Assembly: GCA_937890745.1 (NCBI GenBank)
Contig: CALADH010000016.1
Coordinates: 1-15,988, forward strand
Length of the DNA stretch: 15,988 nt
Direction: 5' to 3'
DNA from: Scybalocola_A sp900557175
Lineage (GTDB): Bacteria; Bacillota; Clostridia; Lachnospirales; Lachnospiraceae
Part shown: in pieces, positions 7,679 to 14,831 of the stretch
How positions within the stretch are numbered: the first letter of the stretch is position 1
Layout of the letters: every line of letters begins with the position of its first letter
Position numbers and translations under genes: made by a program
The notes under the pieces: generated by a model
What the model was told of the DNA's origin: nothing
Databases searched by the model: none
What the model saw: only the letters and a program-made list of their open reading frames with translations

Positions 7679-9235
7679 ATGGCAAAAAATTTTGTTTGTT
7701 CACAAAAGACACCGATTGTAGAAACGAAAGCCGGAAGTCTGCGCGGAATGTGCGTGGATGGTACATATATGTTTTATGGTGTCACTTATGCGACAGCACA
7801 GCGTTTTCATATGCCGGAGGCTGTGAAACCGTGGACAGGTGTGAAAGATGCCCTGTCTTATGGTTATGTATGTCCGCTTTTAAAACAGGAGGCGCCGGAC
7901 GGTGAAGTGTTTGTGCCGCACCGGTACTGGCTGATGGACGAGGATTGTCTGAATCTGAATATATGGACGCAGTCGCTTGATAAGACGGCGAAAAAGCCGG
8001 TTATGGTATGGCTTCACGGCGGCGGCTTTACAGCAGGCTCGTCGATAGAACATATCGCTTATGACGGTGAAAATATGAGTAAATACGGCGATGTTGTTGT
8101 TGTGTCCTTAAATCACCGATTGAATATTTTAGGGTATTTTAATTTGGAGGCTTACGGCGAAGAATACAAAAATTCCGGGAATGCCGGCAATGCGGATATC
8201 GTTGAGGCATTGCGATGGATTCGCGATAATATTTCTGCCTTTGGCGGCGATCCGGATAATGTCACTTTATTCGGACAGTCCGGCGGCGGTATGAAGGTGT
8301 GGACGCTGATGCAGACGCCGGAAGCGGATGGCCTTTTCCATAAGGGAATTATCCAGAGCGGTGTTATTGAAGATTTTATAGCATTGCCGAAAACAGACGG
8401 TACAATTCTTGCCGAATCTCTTTTGCAGGAGCTTGGGCTTGAAGCCGGTGATATTAGGGCGCTTGAAGCTGTGCCGTATTACCATTTGGCGCAGGCTTAT
8501 AACAAGATTTCAGAAAAGCTTGCAGAGGCCGGGGAGTATGTTGGCTGTGTGCCGATGGCAAATGATTTTTATGTCGGCGATCCGAGGTTTGTTGGTTTTA
8601 CCGAACACGCCAAAACGATTCCTTTAATGATCGGCACTGTATTCGGAGAATTTTTCTTTGGACCGGGATTACAGGATAAGGAAAAGTTTACCGAACGGGA
8701 AGTGATGCAGATGCTGGATAAAAAATTCGGAAGCCGCAGCGGCAAGCTGGCTTTACTGTTTAAAGAGGCTTATCCTGAAAAATGTCTTGCGGATCTGCTT
8801 TTCCTTGATACGATTTTCAGGGCACCGACGATGGATTTTATTGCAAAAAGATCAGGATGTCAGGCAGAAACATATTCCTATATGTTTGATTTTGAATTTC
8901 CATATGATGACGGAAAACCGGCATGGCATTGTTCGGAAATTCCGTTTGTCTTTAAAAATACAGATAAGGTGCCTGTATGCAATGTGCCGGGCGTTTCTGA
9001 TGTCCTTGAAAATGAGATGTTTTCGGCGTGGATGGCTTTTGCAAAAAGCGGAAATCCGAATTGCAGGGCATTGCCGAAGTGGCCGGCATGTAAGGCGGGC
9101 AGGGAAGCTGTGATGCTGTTTGACCGTATATGCGGGGTCCGTTATAATTATGATCACAAGCTTATCCGCATGCTTTTAGATGCAGAGGCATGTATGCCAA
9201 AAACACAGGATGAGGAGGCGCTTATCATTCACTGA
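7679..9235 (+). CDS. Type-B carboxylesterase / alpha-beta hydrolase
   Basis: Hydrolyses carboxylic esters with an alpha/beta hydrolase fold; 518 residues, typical of carboxylesterase type B (PnbA-like). Visible motifs are EDCLNLNIW (residues about 88-96), the oxyanion-hole HGGGF (113-117), and the nucleophile elbow FGGDPDNVTLFGQSGGG with Ser201, where GQSGG replaces the common GESAGG. A candidate acid is Glu324 in VFGEF, and the catalytic His417 lies in WHCSEIPFVF. There is no signal peptide, so it should be cytoplasmic. The ribosome site AAGGAG overlaps the stop codon of the M20 gene, which ties the two genes into one message; the MATE gene follows by 16 nt. The group suggests uptake-independent processing or export of an ester or amide compound, but the substrate is unknown. 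Confidence 0.93.
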   Translation: MAKNFVCSQKTPIVETKAGSLRGMCVDGTYMFYGVTYATAQRFHMPEAVKPWTGVKDALSYGYVCPLLKQEAPDGEVFVPHRYWLMDEDCLNLNIWTQSLDKTAKKPVMVWLHGGGFTAGSSIEHIAYDGENMSKYGDVVVVSLNHRLNILGYFNLEAYGEEYKNSGNAGNADIVEALRWIRDNISAFGGDPDNVTLFGQSGGGMKVWTLMQTPEADGLFHKGIIQSGVIEDFIALPKTDGTILAESLLQELGLEAGDIRALEAVPYYHLAQAYNKISEKLAEAGEYVGCVPMANDFYVGDPRFVGFTEHAKTIPLMIGTVFGEFFFGPGLQDKEKFTEREVMQMLDKKFGSRSGKLALLFKEAYPEKCLADLLFLDTIFRAPTMDFIAKRSGCQAETYSYMFDFEFPYDDGKPAWHCSEIPFVFKNTDKVPVCNVPGVSDVLENEMFSAWMAFAKSGNPNCRALPKWPACKAGREAVMLFDRICGVRYNYDHKLIRMLLDAEACMPKTQDEEALIIH

Positions 9236-9251
9236 TGGGCAGGATGGATTT

Positions 9252-10586
9252 ATGGACAGACAGGAATTTATGAAGACAAAACCAATCTTTCCGCTGCTTA
9301 TATCAATGGGCGTGCCGATGATGATATCCATGCTCATTCAATCGCTGTATAACATAGTGGACAGTATTTTCGTTTCAAGGCTTGGCACTGAGGCGCTGAC
9401 AGCGGTTTCATTAGTATATCCGCTTCAAAATATTATTATGGCGCTTTCGGTCGGTGTCGGCGTCGGCATTGGCTCAGTGATTTCGGTGAGCCTTGGGGCA
9501 AAGGATACAAAAAAGGCAAGTCAGGCAGCTTCAATCGGTTTGTTTCTCACGTTTATTCATGTGATTTTGTTTGCGGCGGCAGGCGCTGTCGTGACAAAAC
9601 CATTTCTTTCAATGTTTACCGACGATGCAAAGGTACTTGAATGGGCGTGCGATTACGGCTACATTGTCATGTGTGTATCTTTTGGAAGTCTGATACAGAT
9701 TTATTTTGAAAAGGTGTATCAGGCGGTCGGCGCTATGATGACAACGATGATTGTGCTCGGCATCAGCGCGGTGACCAATATTATTTTGGATCCGATTTTT
9801 ATTTTCGGTTATTTCGGCATACCGGCAATGGGCGTGCGCGGCGCAGCGATTGCTACAGTGACAGGCCAGATTGTCGGAATGTTCATATACATTTTTATTT
9901 ATATGAAAAAGGGGCTGCCGTCAAAAATAAGACGGGCCTATATGCGGCCTCAGAAGGATATCGTGATGCAGATTTATTCGGTCGGTATCCCGTCAACGCT
10001 GATGCTTGCACTGCCGTCGGTGCTTGTGAGTATTTTAAATGGTATGCTTGTCAAGTTTTCTGAAGTTTATGTGGCGGTGCTCGGAATTTTTCTTAAGCTG
10101 CAGAGTTTTATTTATATGCCGGCCAATGGTATTATTCAGGGAATGCGGCCGATCATAGGCTATAATTATGGCGCAGGGGAAAAGGAGCGTATGTACAAAA
10201 CAATCCGTTTAAGCCTTTTAATGACCGTTGTGATTATGGCTCTCGGAACAGCTGCGGCACAGTTTTTCCCTGAACAACTTTTGAGACTTTTTGACGCTGA
10301 TGCTTCCCTGATGGATAAGGGTGTAGAGGCACTTCGTATTATAAGCATCGGTTTTATTATTTCGGCTGTCGGCGTGATTTACTGCGGTGTTTTTGAAGCA
10401 CTCGGCATGGGGATGCGCTCTTTGATCGTATCGCTTATACGTCAGTTTGTCGTAACGATTATTCTCGGCGGAATTTTAGCGTGGGGATTTCAGATGGGCG
10501 CAGCAGGTATTTGGATTGCCTTTGCCGTGGCGGAGGCGCTTGGCGCAGCAGCAGCCATTATTTTATTTAAAACCGCAAAATTATAA
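9252..10586 (+). CDS. MATE-family efflux transporter
   Basis: A 444-residue polytopic protein of the multidrug and toxin extrusion family, which exports organic cations, drugs or metabolites using a Na+ or H+ gradient. Family features seen are an N-terminal helix followed by LYNIVDSIFVSRLG, alternating hydrophobic stretches consistent with 12 helices in two halves, NIILDPIFIFGYFGIPAMGVRGAAIAT at the end of the first half, and GIIQGMRPIIGYNYGAG in the second. The frame stays open upstream to 9180, but ATG 9252 is preferred: AGGA (9241-9244) lies 7 nt upstream and the protein then starts MDRQEFMKTKPIF like other family members. An alternative is the Met at 9270. It lies 16 nt after the carboxylesterase stop, suggesting that the two enzymes and the exporter are co-expressed. 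The substrate is unknown. Confidence 0.93.
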   Translation: MDRQEFMKTKPIFPLLISMGVPMMISMLIQSLYNIVDSIFVSRLGTEALTAVSLVYPLQNIIMALSVGVGVGIGSVISVSLGAKDTKKASQAASIGLFLTFIHVILFAAAGAVVTKPFLSMFTDDAKVLEWACDYGYIVMCVSFGSLIQIYFEKVYQAVGAMMTTMIVLGISAVTNIILDPIFIFGYFGIPAMGVRGAAIATVTGQIVGMFIYIFIYMKKGLPSKIRRAYMRPQKDIVMQIYSVGIPSTLMLALPSVLVSILNGMLVKFSEVYVAVLGIFLKLQSFIYMPANGIIQGMRPIIGYNYGAGEKERMYKTIRLSLLMTVVIMALGTAAAQFFPEQLLRLFDADASLMDKGVEALRIISIGFIISAVGVIYCGVFEALGMGMRSLIVSLIRQFVVTIILGGILAWGFQMGAAGIWIAFAVAEALGAAAAIILFKTAKL

Positions 10587-10625
10587 ATTGTCAGCTTTTT
10601 AGGCTGTAATCATAAAAAGAAAATA

Positions 10626-10663
10626 AACAGCCGTCCTTATCTTGTATTTTGCGGGCGGCTGTT
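10626..10663. repeat. Inverted repeat overlapping a promoter
   Basis: AACAGCCGTCC (10626-10636) pairs with GGGCGGCTGTT (10653-10663), 11 pairs with one G-T wobble and a 16-nt loop. It covers the -35 box and spacer of the promoter at 10642-10670. There is no T-tract on the plus strand, but the minus strand is T-rich beyond the stem. It could end MATE transcription weakly or be a protein-binding operator. Confidence 0.5.
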
Positions 10664-10670
10664 GTATAAT
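10642..10670 (+). promoter_or_regulatory. Sigma-A-type promoter for the DUF5685/J-domain operon
   Basis: TTGTAT (10642-10647), a 17-nt spacer and a perfect TATAAT (10665-10670), 50 nt before the start codon of the next gene. Confidence 0.7.
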
Positions 10671-10720
10671 CGAAACAATGGCGCCGGTGATGCAGGCGCT
10701 AAAGCAGCGGAGGAAGAAAG

Positions 10721-11569
10721 ATGTTTGGCTATGTGACCGTTGACAAACCGGAGTTAAAGGTAAAGGATTATTACAAATATAAGGCATATTACTGTGGGCT
10801 GTGCAGAACTTTAAAGGAAAAGTACGGGCTTACAGGACGGCTGACGCTGACTTATGATATGACTTTTGCGATTGTGCTGCTGACATCACTTTATGAGAGC
10901 GAAACAAAGCTTTCAAAGCACCGCTGTCCGGTAAGTCCGGTAAAGCCTGTGGCAATGCTGCAGAATGAAATTACAGAATACGGGGCTGCGATGAATATTA
11001 TTTTATCCTATTATCATTTCAAAGATGATTGGAAGGATGAAAAGAGCGTTTTGGGCTTTGCCGGCGCAGGCGTCATGCGGCGCCGTGCGAGACGTATCGA
11101 AAAGCTTTATCCGAAACAGTGTGCAGTGATTAAAAAAGAACTCAGGAAGCTTCACCGCCTTGAGTCGGCTGCCTCAGAGAGTATTGATGAAACGGCAGGC
11201 TGCTTCGGACGTCTGATGGCTGAACTTTTAGTTTACAGGGATGATGTGTGGGCACCGACATTAAGGCGTATCGGTTTTTATCTCGGCAAGTTCATATACA
11301 TTATGGATGCATGGGATGATTTGGAAAAGGATATGAAGTGCGGTAGCTACAATCCTTTAAAAAAGCTTCACGACCGACCGGATTATGAAGCGTATTGCAT
11401 GCAGATGCTGACGATGATGATGGCAGAATGCAGCAGCGCTTTTGAATTGCTTCCGTGCATTGAAGATATTGATATTCTGCGCAATATATTGTATTCGGGC
11501 GTATGGACAAAGCGCAATGCCCGCTTAAAGGAAATGAAAGAACGAGAGGAAAAAAGTCATGGTAAATGA
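10721..11569 (+). CDS. DUF5685-like protein with two Asp-rich motifs
   Basis: A 282-residue, probably cytoplasmic, mostly helical protein. The N-terminus MFGYVTVDKPELKVKDYYKYKAYYCGLCRTLKEKYG matches from memory the DUF5685 family of Firmicutes, whose function is not established. Cys25 and Cys28 (CGLC) with Cys69 (HRCPVSP) could bind a metal. Two acidic motifs stand out: DDWKD at 102-106 (after YYHFK) and DAWDDLEKD at 196-204, about 95 residues apart, both in helical context. That pattern resembles the diphosphate-Mg motifs of isoprenoid synthases, but this is inference. The ATG has GGAGG 7 nt upstream and a promoter 50 nt upstream. Its end overlaps the J-domain gene by 11 nt, implying translational coupling. 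Family recognition is moderate; the biochemical role is unknown. Confidence 0.82.
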   Translation: MFGYVTVDKPELKVKDYYKYKAYYCGLCRTLKEKYGLTGRLTLTYDMTFAIVLLTSLYESETKLSKHRCPVSPVKPVAMLQNEITEYGAAMNIILSYYHFKDDWKDEKSVLGFAGAGVMRRRARRIEKLYPKQCAVIKKELRKLHRLESAASESIDETAGCFGRLMAELLVYRDDVWAPTLRRIGFYLGKFIYIMDAWDDLEKDMKCGSYNPLKKLHDRPDYEAYCMQMLTMMMAECSSAFELLPCIEDIDILRNILYSGVWTKRNARLKEMKEREEKSHGK

Positions 11570-12203
11570 TCCATATAGTATACTGGGCATATCACCCAGT
11601 GCTTCTGATGATGAAGTAAAGAAAGCATACAGAGATTTGTCAAGAAAGTACCATCCGGATTCTTATGCAAACAATCCGCTGGCTAATTTGGCGGAGGAGC
11701 GTTTTAAGGAAGTTCAGGAGGCCTATGACCAGATTATGAAGGAGCGCAGCGGCGGCGGCCGGAGCTATGGCGGCAATCAGAGCTACGGCGGCGGTCAGAA
11801 TTATGGCGGTAATCAGGCATATCAGAATAATGATGCAAGATATCAGGCTGTTTATAATTATATTAATTTCAGACGCTACAGAGATGCGCTCAATGTACTT
11901 GCCGGGATGCCGACAAAGGACGGCCGCTGGTATTATTTAAGTGCGATTTCAAATGCCGGTCTTGGAAATAATATTCAGGCAAACAGTGATATTCAGACAG
12001 CTTTAAATATGGAGCCGAATAATCCGGAGTACAGAAATTTTTATAATCAGCTTCAATGGAATCAGAACCGTTATCAAAACAGCGGTTATGGCAATGGCGG
12101 CAATCCGAATCAGACATGCGGTACGGGAAATATGTGCTGTGATTTATGGTGTGCGGATTCCTGCTGTGAATGTATGGGAGGCGATTTGTGCTCATGCATG
12201 TAG
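11559..12203 (+). CDS. J-domain protein with Gly/Asn/Tyr linker, repeat-like core and Cys-rich tail
   Basis: A 214-residue DnaJ-type co-chaperone. The J domain spans about residues 1-63 with the HPD tripeptide at 32-34 (RKYHPDSY), which stimulates Hsp70/DnaK ATPase. Residues about 65-92 are low complexity (repeated SYGGNQ, NYGGNQ units). Residues about 93-172 look like a TPR-type helical pair (YNYINFRRYRDALNVLAGMPTKDGRWYYLSAISNAGLGNNIQA). The last 28 residues contain nine cysteines (CGTGNMCCDLWCADSCCECM and after), suggesting metal binding or disulfide chemistry. The canonical DnaJ zinc domain and client domain are absent, so this is a class-C-like specialised J protein. The start overlaps the previous gene by 11 nt, and the end overlaps the start of the next gene. 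Its partners may be the DUF5685-like and membrane proteins of the same operon. Confidence 0.9.
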   Translation: MVNDPYSILGISPSASDDEVKKAYRDLSRKYHPDSYANNPLANLAEERFKEVQEAYDQIMKERSGGGRSYGGNQSYGGGQNYGGNQAYQNNDARYQAVYNYINFRRYRDALNVLAGMPTKDGRWYYLSAISNAGLGNNIQANSDIQTALNMEPNNPEYRNFYNQLQWNQNRYQNSGYGNGGNPNQTCGTGNMCCDLWCADSCCECMGGDLCSCM

Positions 12204-12724
12204 GTGCAAAAAAGATGGCCTTTTCCGGTCTTTTACTGGCGCTGGCTGTCATTTTAATTGTCTTAAGCGGCGTTTTAGAAATTAATACGTTGTTTTTGCT
12301 TGCAGCAGCAGCTTTTTTAGTCGGAGTTATTATCAGGGAATTTTCTCTTAAATATGGCACAGCTTTTTTTATCAGCGCTGTTTTGCTTGGCTTTCTGATT
12401 GCGCCGAATAAGCTTTACTGTGTGACTTTTTCACTGATGGCATTATATGTCCTTTTGTCGGAGGCGGCTTTTGTCATGATTGGCCGTATGAAGACCGATA
12501 AAAACAGAAAGGTTATATTTTGGGCAGTTAAGTTTGTGATTTTTAATGTGATTTATATACCGGTGCTTTTTGCATTTCCAAAGCTTTTATTTGCCGGAGA
12601 CTTAAGCCGGTGCTTTATTATTGGCGCGCTTATTGCAGGACAGGCAGCCTTGGTTATTTATGATAAGGCATATGACTATTTTCAGGCAGTGATTTGGAAT
12701 AAGTTCAGAAAATATATACAGTAG
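12188..12724 (+). CDS. Small polytopic membrane protein, unknown function
   Basis: About 178 residues with about five or six hydrophobic segments (LLLALAVILIVLSGVL, LFLLAAAAFLVGVII, AFFISAVLLGFLIA, FSLMALYVLLSEAAFV, VIFWAVKFVIFNVIYIPVLF and a C-terminal CFIIGALIAGQAALVIY). Its size and layout resemble substrate-binding S components of ECF transporters, but no diagnostic motif is seen and the resemblance is weak. The start is uncertain. GTG 12188 lies 6 nt after GGGAGG (12176-12181) and is preferred; ATG 12194 and ATG 12215 are alternatives, and ATG 12170 lacks a ribosome site. With the chosen start it overlaps the Cys-rich tail coding of the J-domain gene by 16 nt, the second overlap in this operon, so it probably shares its expression and perhaps its function. 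Confidence 0.7.
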   Translation: MLMHVGAKKMAFSGLLLALAVILIVLSGVLEINTLFLLAAAAFLVGVIIREFSLKYGTAFFISAVLLGFLIAPNKLYCVTFSLMALYVLLSEAAFVMIGRMKTDKNRKVIFWAVKFVIFNVIYIPVLFAFPKLLFAGDLSRCFIIGALIAGQAALVIYDKAYDYFQAVIWNKFRKYIQ

Positions 12725-12803
12725 CCGGTATGCGGCTGCATAAAACCTTTAGTCTTTCACATACTAATGTTGTGTTTAAATGTGACAGACTGGAGGTTTT
12801 TTT

Positions 12804-14069
12804 ATGTCCGAGATTAAAGAAATATATGCGAGAGAGGTGCTTGATTCGCGGGGGAATCCGACAGTGGAGGCGGAAGTACGCACAAGGGCAGGGGCTTTTG
12901 GCCGCGCCATTGTTCCAAGCGGTGCATCAACAGGCATCTATGAGGCGGCAGAGCTTCGTGATCATGATAAAGGGCGCTATGGCGGCAGAGGCGTGCTTTG
13001 CGCTGTTGAAAATGTCAATACAATCATTCGGGAGGCACTTTGCGGCAGCGATATTTTTAAGCAGACGGCTATTGATGCGCTGCTCGTTCAGCTTGATGGG
13101 ACAGATCATAAAAGCCATCTCGGCGCCAATGCGCTTCTTAGTGTTTCGCTGGCCTGTGCGAGGGCTGCGGCTCATGAGCTTCATATGCCGCTGTACCGGT
13201 ATCTTGGAGGATTTAGTGCCGGCATGCTTCCAATGCCGATGATGAACATTTTAAACGGCGGTGCCCATGCGGATAATAAGCTTGATTTTCAGGAATTTAT
13301 GATCGTTCCTTTCGGTGCTGAAACTTTCAGTGAAGCTTTGCGGATGTGCAGTGAGGTCTATCACAGCTTAAGCGCTGTTTTAAGAGAAAAAGGTTTTGAT
13401 ACAGGTCTTGGCGACGAGGGTGGGTTTGCACCGAAGCTTAAAGGAACAAAGGAAGCGCTGGAACTTATGACAGAGGCTGTGCTTTTAGCAGGCTATGAGC
13501 CAAAACGGGATATTAAGTTTTCAATTGATGCGGCTGCAAGCGAATTTTACAGTGAAGGTAAATATGTGCTTTCAGGTGAACATAAGAAGCTTGATACGGA
13601 CGAGATGATCAGGTATTATGAAAAACTATGTGAAAATTATCCAATCTATTCTATTGAGGACGGCCTTTGTGAGGAGGACTGGGACGGCTGGCGTGCGCTG
13701 ACAGAGGCGCTTGGACAGAAAATATATCTGATCGGCGATGATTTATTTGTGACAAATAAAACGCGGCTGCGCACAGGGCTTGGAAAAGGTGCGGCAAACG
13801 GTATTTTAATTAAGCCAAATCAGATTGGTACGCTGACAGAGGCTTTTGATGCGATGGCGATTGCGAGACGCGCCGGGTATAAGGTGATTGTATCGCATCG
13901 TTCGGGCGACAGCGAGGATACGTTTATTGCGGATATGGCTGTGGCTTTTAATGCAGATCATATTAAAACAGGGGCGCCTGCGCGCTCAGAACGCACGGCG
14001 AAATACAACCGTCTTTTAAGAATTGAAGATGAGCTTGGGAGCATGGCATCTTTTCGCTGTGTCCGCTGA
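12804..14069 (+). CDS. eno: Enolase
   Basis: Converts 2-phosphoglycerate to PEP in glycolysis, in the cytoplasm. At 421 residues it is close to the usual 420-435. The N-terminal capping domain begins REVLDSRGNPTVEAE and holds the mobile loop PSGASTG (38-44). In the barrel are NGGAHADNKLDFQEFM (His155, Glu164), the acid GDEGGF (Glu205), metal ligands Asp242 (SIDAAASEFY), Glu285 (IEDGLCEEDWDGW) and Asp312/313 (GDDLFVTN), the base Lys337 (ILIKPNQIGTLTE), SHRSGDSEDTFIADMA (364 on) and IKTGAPARSERTAKYN (Lys388). Small departures from consensus are GDSEDTF for GETEDTT and GAPAR for GAPCR or GAPSR. TGGAGG lies 7 nt before the ATG. Codon use is less biased than in ppdK, so it may not be the main glycolytic enolase. 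It stands alone after the membrane-protein gene; a long hairpin follows. Confidence 0.96.
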   Translation: MSEIKEIYAREVLDSRGNPTVEAEVRTRAGAFGRAIVPSGASTGIYEAAELRDHDKGRYGGRGVLCAVENVNTIIREALCGSDIFKQTAIDALLVQLDGTDHKSHLGANALLSVSLACARAAAHELHMPLYRYLGGFSAGMLPMPMMNILNGGAHADNKLDFQEFMIVPFGAETFSEALRMCSEVYHSLSAVLREKGFDTGLGDEGGFAPKLKGTKEALELMTEAVLLAGYEPKRDIKFSIDAAASEFYSEGKYVLSGEHKKLDTDEMIRYYEKLCENYPIYSIEDGLCEEDWDGWRALTEALGQKIYLIGDDLFVTNKTRLRTGLGKGAANGILIKPNQIGTLTEAFDAMAIARRAGYKVIVSHRSGDSEDTFIADMAVAFNADHIKTGAPARSERTAKYNRLLRIEDELGSMASFRCVR

Positions 14070-14074
14070 GGCAT

Positions 14075-14112
14075 GTGCATAAGGCAGCGTCAGATGGCGC
14101 TGCCTTATGCGC
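14075..14112 (+). terminator. Long hairpin after enolase, terminator-like
   Basis: GCATAAGGCAGCG (14077-14089) pairs perfectly over 13 bp with CGCTGCCTTATGC (14098-14110) around an 8-nt loop, extended outward by a G-T and a G-C pair. The T-tract is poor (ACTTTGATTATTTATT follows), so ending may be partial or may need the second hairpin. Confidence 0.65.
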
Positions 14113-14114
14113 GA

Positions 14115-14142
14115 CTTTGATTATTTATTGCTTTAATCAAAG
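14115..14142. repeat. Second inverted repeat between enolase and ilvN
   Basis: CTTTGATTA (14115-14123) pairs perfectly with TAATCAAAG (14134-14142) around a T-rich 10-nt loop. It ends 6 nt before the -35 box of the ilvN promoter, so it could be an operator or an aid to termination of the enolase message. Confidence 0.5.
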
Positions 14143-14148
14143 AAAGTG

Positions 14149-14177
14149 TTGACAAGGGAAGAATCGACAGGTAAAAT
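14149..14177 (+). promoter_or_regulatory. Sigma-A-type promoter for ilvN
   Basis: Consensus TTGACA (14149-14154), a 17-nt spacer and TAAAAT (14172-14177). The leader of about 48 nt contains a short hairpin, GGCGC (14196-14200) with GCGCC (14211-14215), just ahead of the ribosome site. Confidence 0.85.
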
Positions 14178-14231
14178 ATTGAGTAACATTTAATTGGCGC
14201 AGATTTGACGGCGCCTGAAAGAGGTGTATAC

Positions 14232-14738
14232 ATGAACGAGCGAAAAAGAGTTTTATCAATTCTTGTAGATAATACAGCCGGTGTGTTAAGCCGTGTGTCC
14301 GGTCTGTTTTCACGGCGTGGTTATAATATTGACAGTCTTACTGTCGGCGAGACGGCAGATCCGCGCTTTTCAAGAATGACTGTTGCGGTGCGCGGCGATG
14401 ATCAGATTCTTGAGCAGATTGAAAAGCAGCTCCGCAAACTGGTAGATGTTTTGGATATTAAGTGCCTTGATGACGGAGAGTATGTGGCAAGAGAGCTTGT
14501 CCTTGTCAAAGTGCGGGCGACTGATGTCCAGCGTCCGGCGATTATTTCTGTTGCAAATATATTCAGAGCGAATATTATTGATGTATGCAGTGAATCGCTG
14601 ATTATTGAGCTGACAGGAAATCAGTCAAAGCTTGAGGCATTTATTAAACTGCTTGAGGGCTATGAAATATTAGAGCTCGCAAGGACCGGTATTACAGGTT
14701 TATCAAGAGGCGCATCGGATATCCGTTATTTTGATTAA
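14232..14738 (+). CDS. ilvN: Acetolactate synthase small (regulatory) subunit
   Basis: Regulatory subunit of acetohydroxyacid synthase, the first common step of valine, leucine and isoleucine synthesis. It activates the catalytic subunit and confers feedback inhibition by valine. At 168 residues it has the usual length. The ACT domain covers about residues 5-78 (RVLSILVDNTAGVLSRVSGLFSRRGYNIDSLTVGE), with the effector-site Gly17 and Asn32 in their expected places, and the C-terminal domain (about 84-160) includes RELVLVKV and the closing GITGLSRG. ATG 14232 is chosen because GAGGTG ends 5 nt before it; the in-frame TTG at 14205 lies in the leader hairpin. The gene is normally paired with ilvB, but no catalytic subunit lies here; ilvC follows instead with its own promoter. 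The symbol ilvH would be equally acceptable. Confidence 0.95.
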   Translation: MNERKRVLSILVDNTAGVLSRVSGLFSRRGYNIDSLTVGETADPRFSRMTVAVRGDDQILEQIEKQLRKLVDVLDIKCLDDGEYVARELVLVKVRATDVQRPAIISVANIFRANIIDVCSESLIIELTGNQSKLEAFIKLLEGYEILELARTGITGLSRGASDIRYFD

Positions 14739-14747
14739 TATTTTCTA

Positions 14748-14775
14748 TTGACAAATCGAAAAAAAAGACTAGAAT
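14748..14775 (+). promoter_or_regulatory. Sigma-A-type promoter for ilvC
   Basis: TTGACA (14748-14753), a 16-nt spacer and TAGAAT (14770-14775), 9 nt after the ilvN stop. It lets ilvC be transcribed apart from ilvN. Confidence 0.8.
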
Positions 14776-14782
14776 AGACTTA

Positions 14783-14809
14783 ATTAGTTTAACACATTAA
14801 TTGACTAAT
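14783..14809. promoter_or_regulatory. Possible operator in the ilvC leader
   Basis: ATTAGT (14783-14788) and ACTAAT (14804-14809) form a dyad at and just after the expected transcription start, separated by 15 nt containing TTAA-rich sequence. It could be a repressor site; the leader is too short for a T-box. Confidence 0.35.
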
Positions 14810-14831
14810 ACATATTTAGGAGGAATTTCAT

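Noticed and set aside
9180..9251. Longer N-terminus for the MATE gene from ATG 9180
   Set aside because: The extra 24 residues are basic and non-membrane, overlap the esterase coding end by 56 nt, and lack a ribosome site; ATG 9252 fits the family N-terminus.
11890..12360. Minus-strand open frame of 156 codons
   Set aside because: It is antisense to the J-domain and membrane-protein genes, has no ribosome site of note, and no recognisable domain.
12723..12737. Terminator after the membrane-protein gene (AGCCG-GTATG-CGGCT)
   Set aside because: The stem is only 5 bp and no T-tract follows directly.
12730..13242. Plus-strand open frame of 170 codons overlapping the enolase start
   Set aside because: It overlaps enolase in another frame; the enolase frame carries the family motifs.
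14776..14831. T-box riboswitch or leader-peptide attenuator before ilvC
   Set aside because: Only about 50 nt lie between the promoter and the start codon, with no T-box sequence, no terminator and no room for a specifier hairpin.
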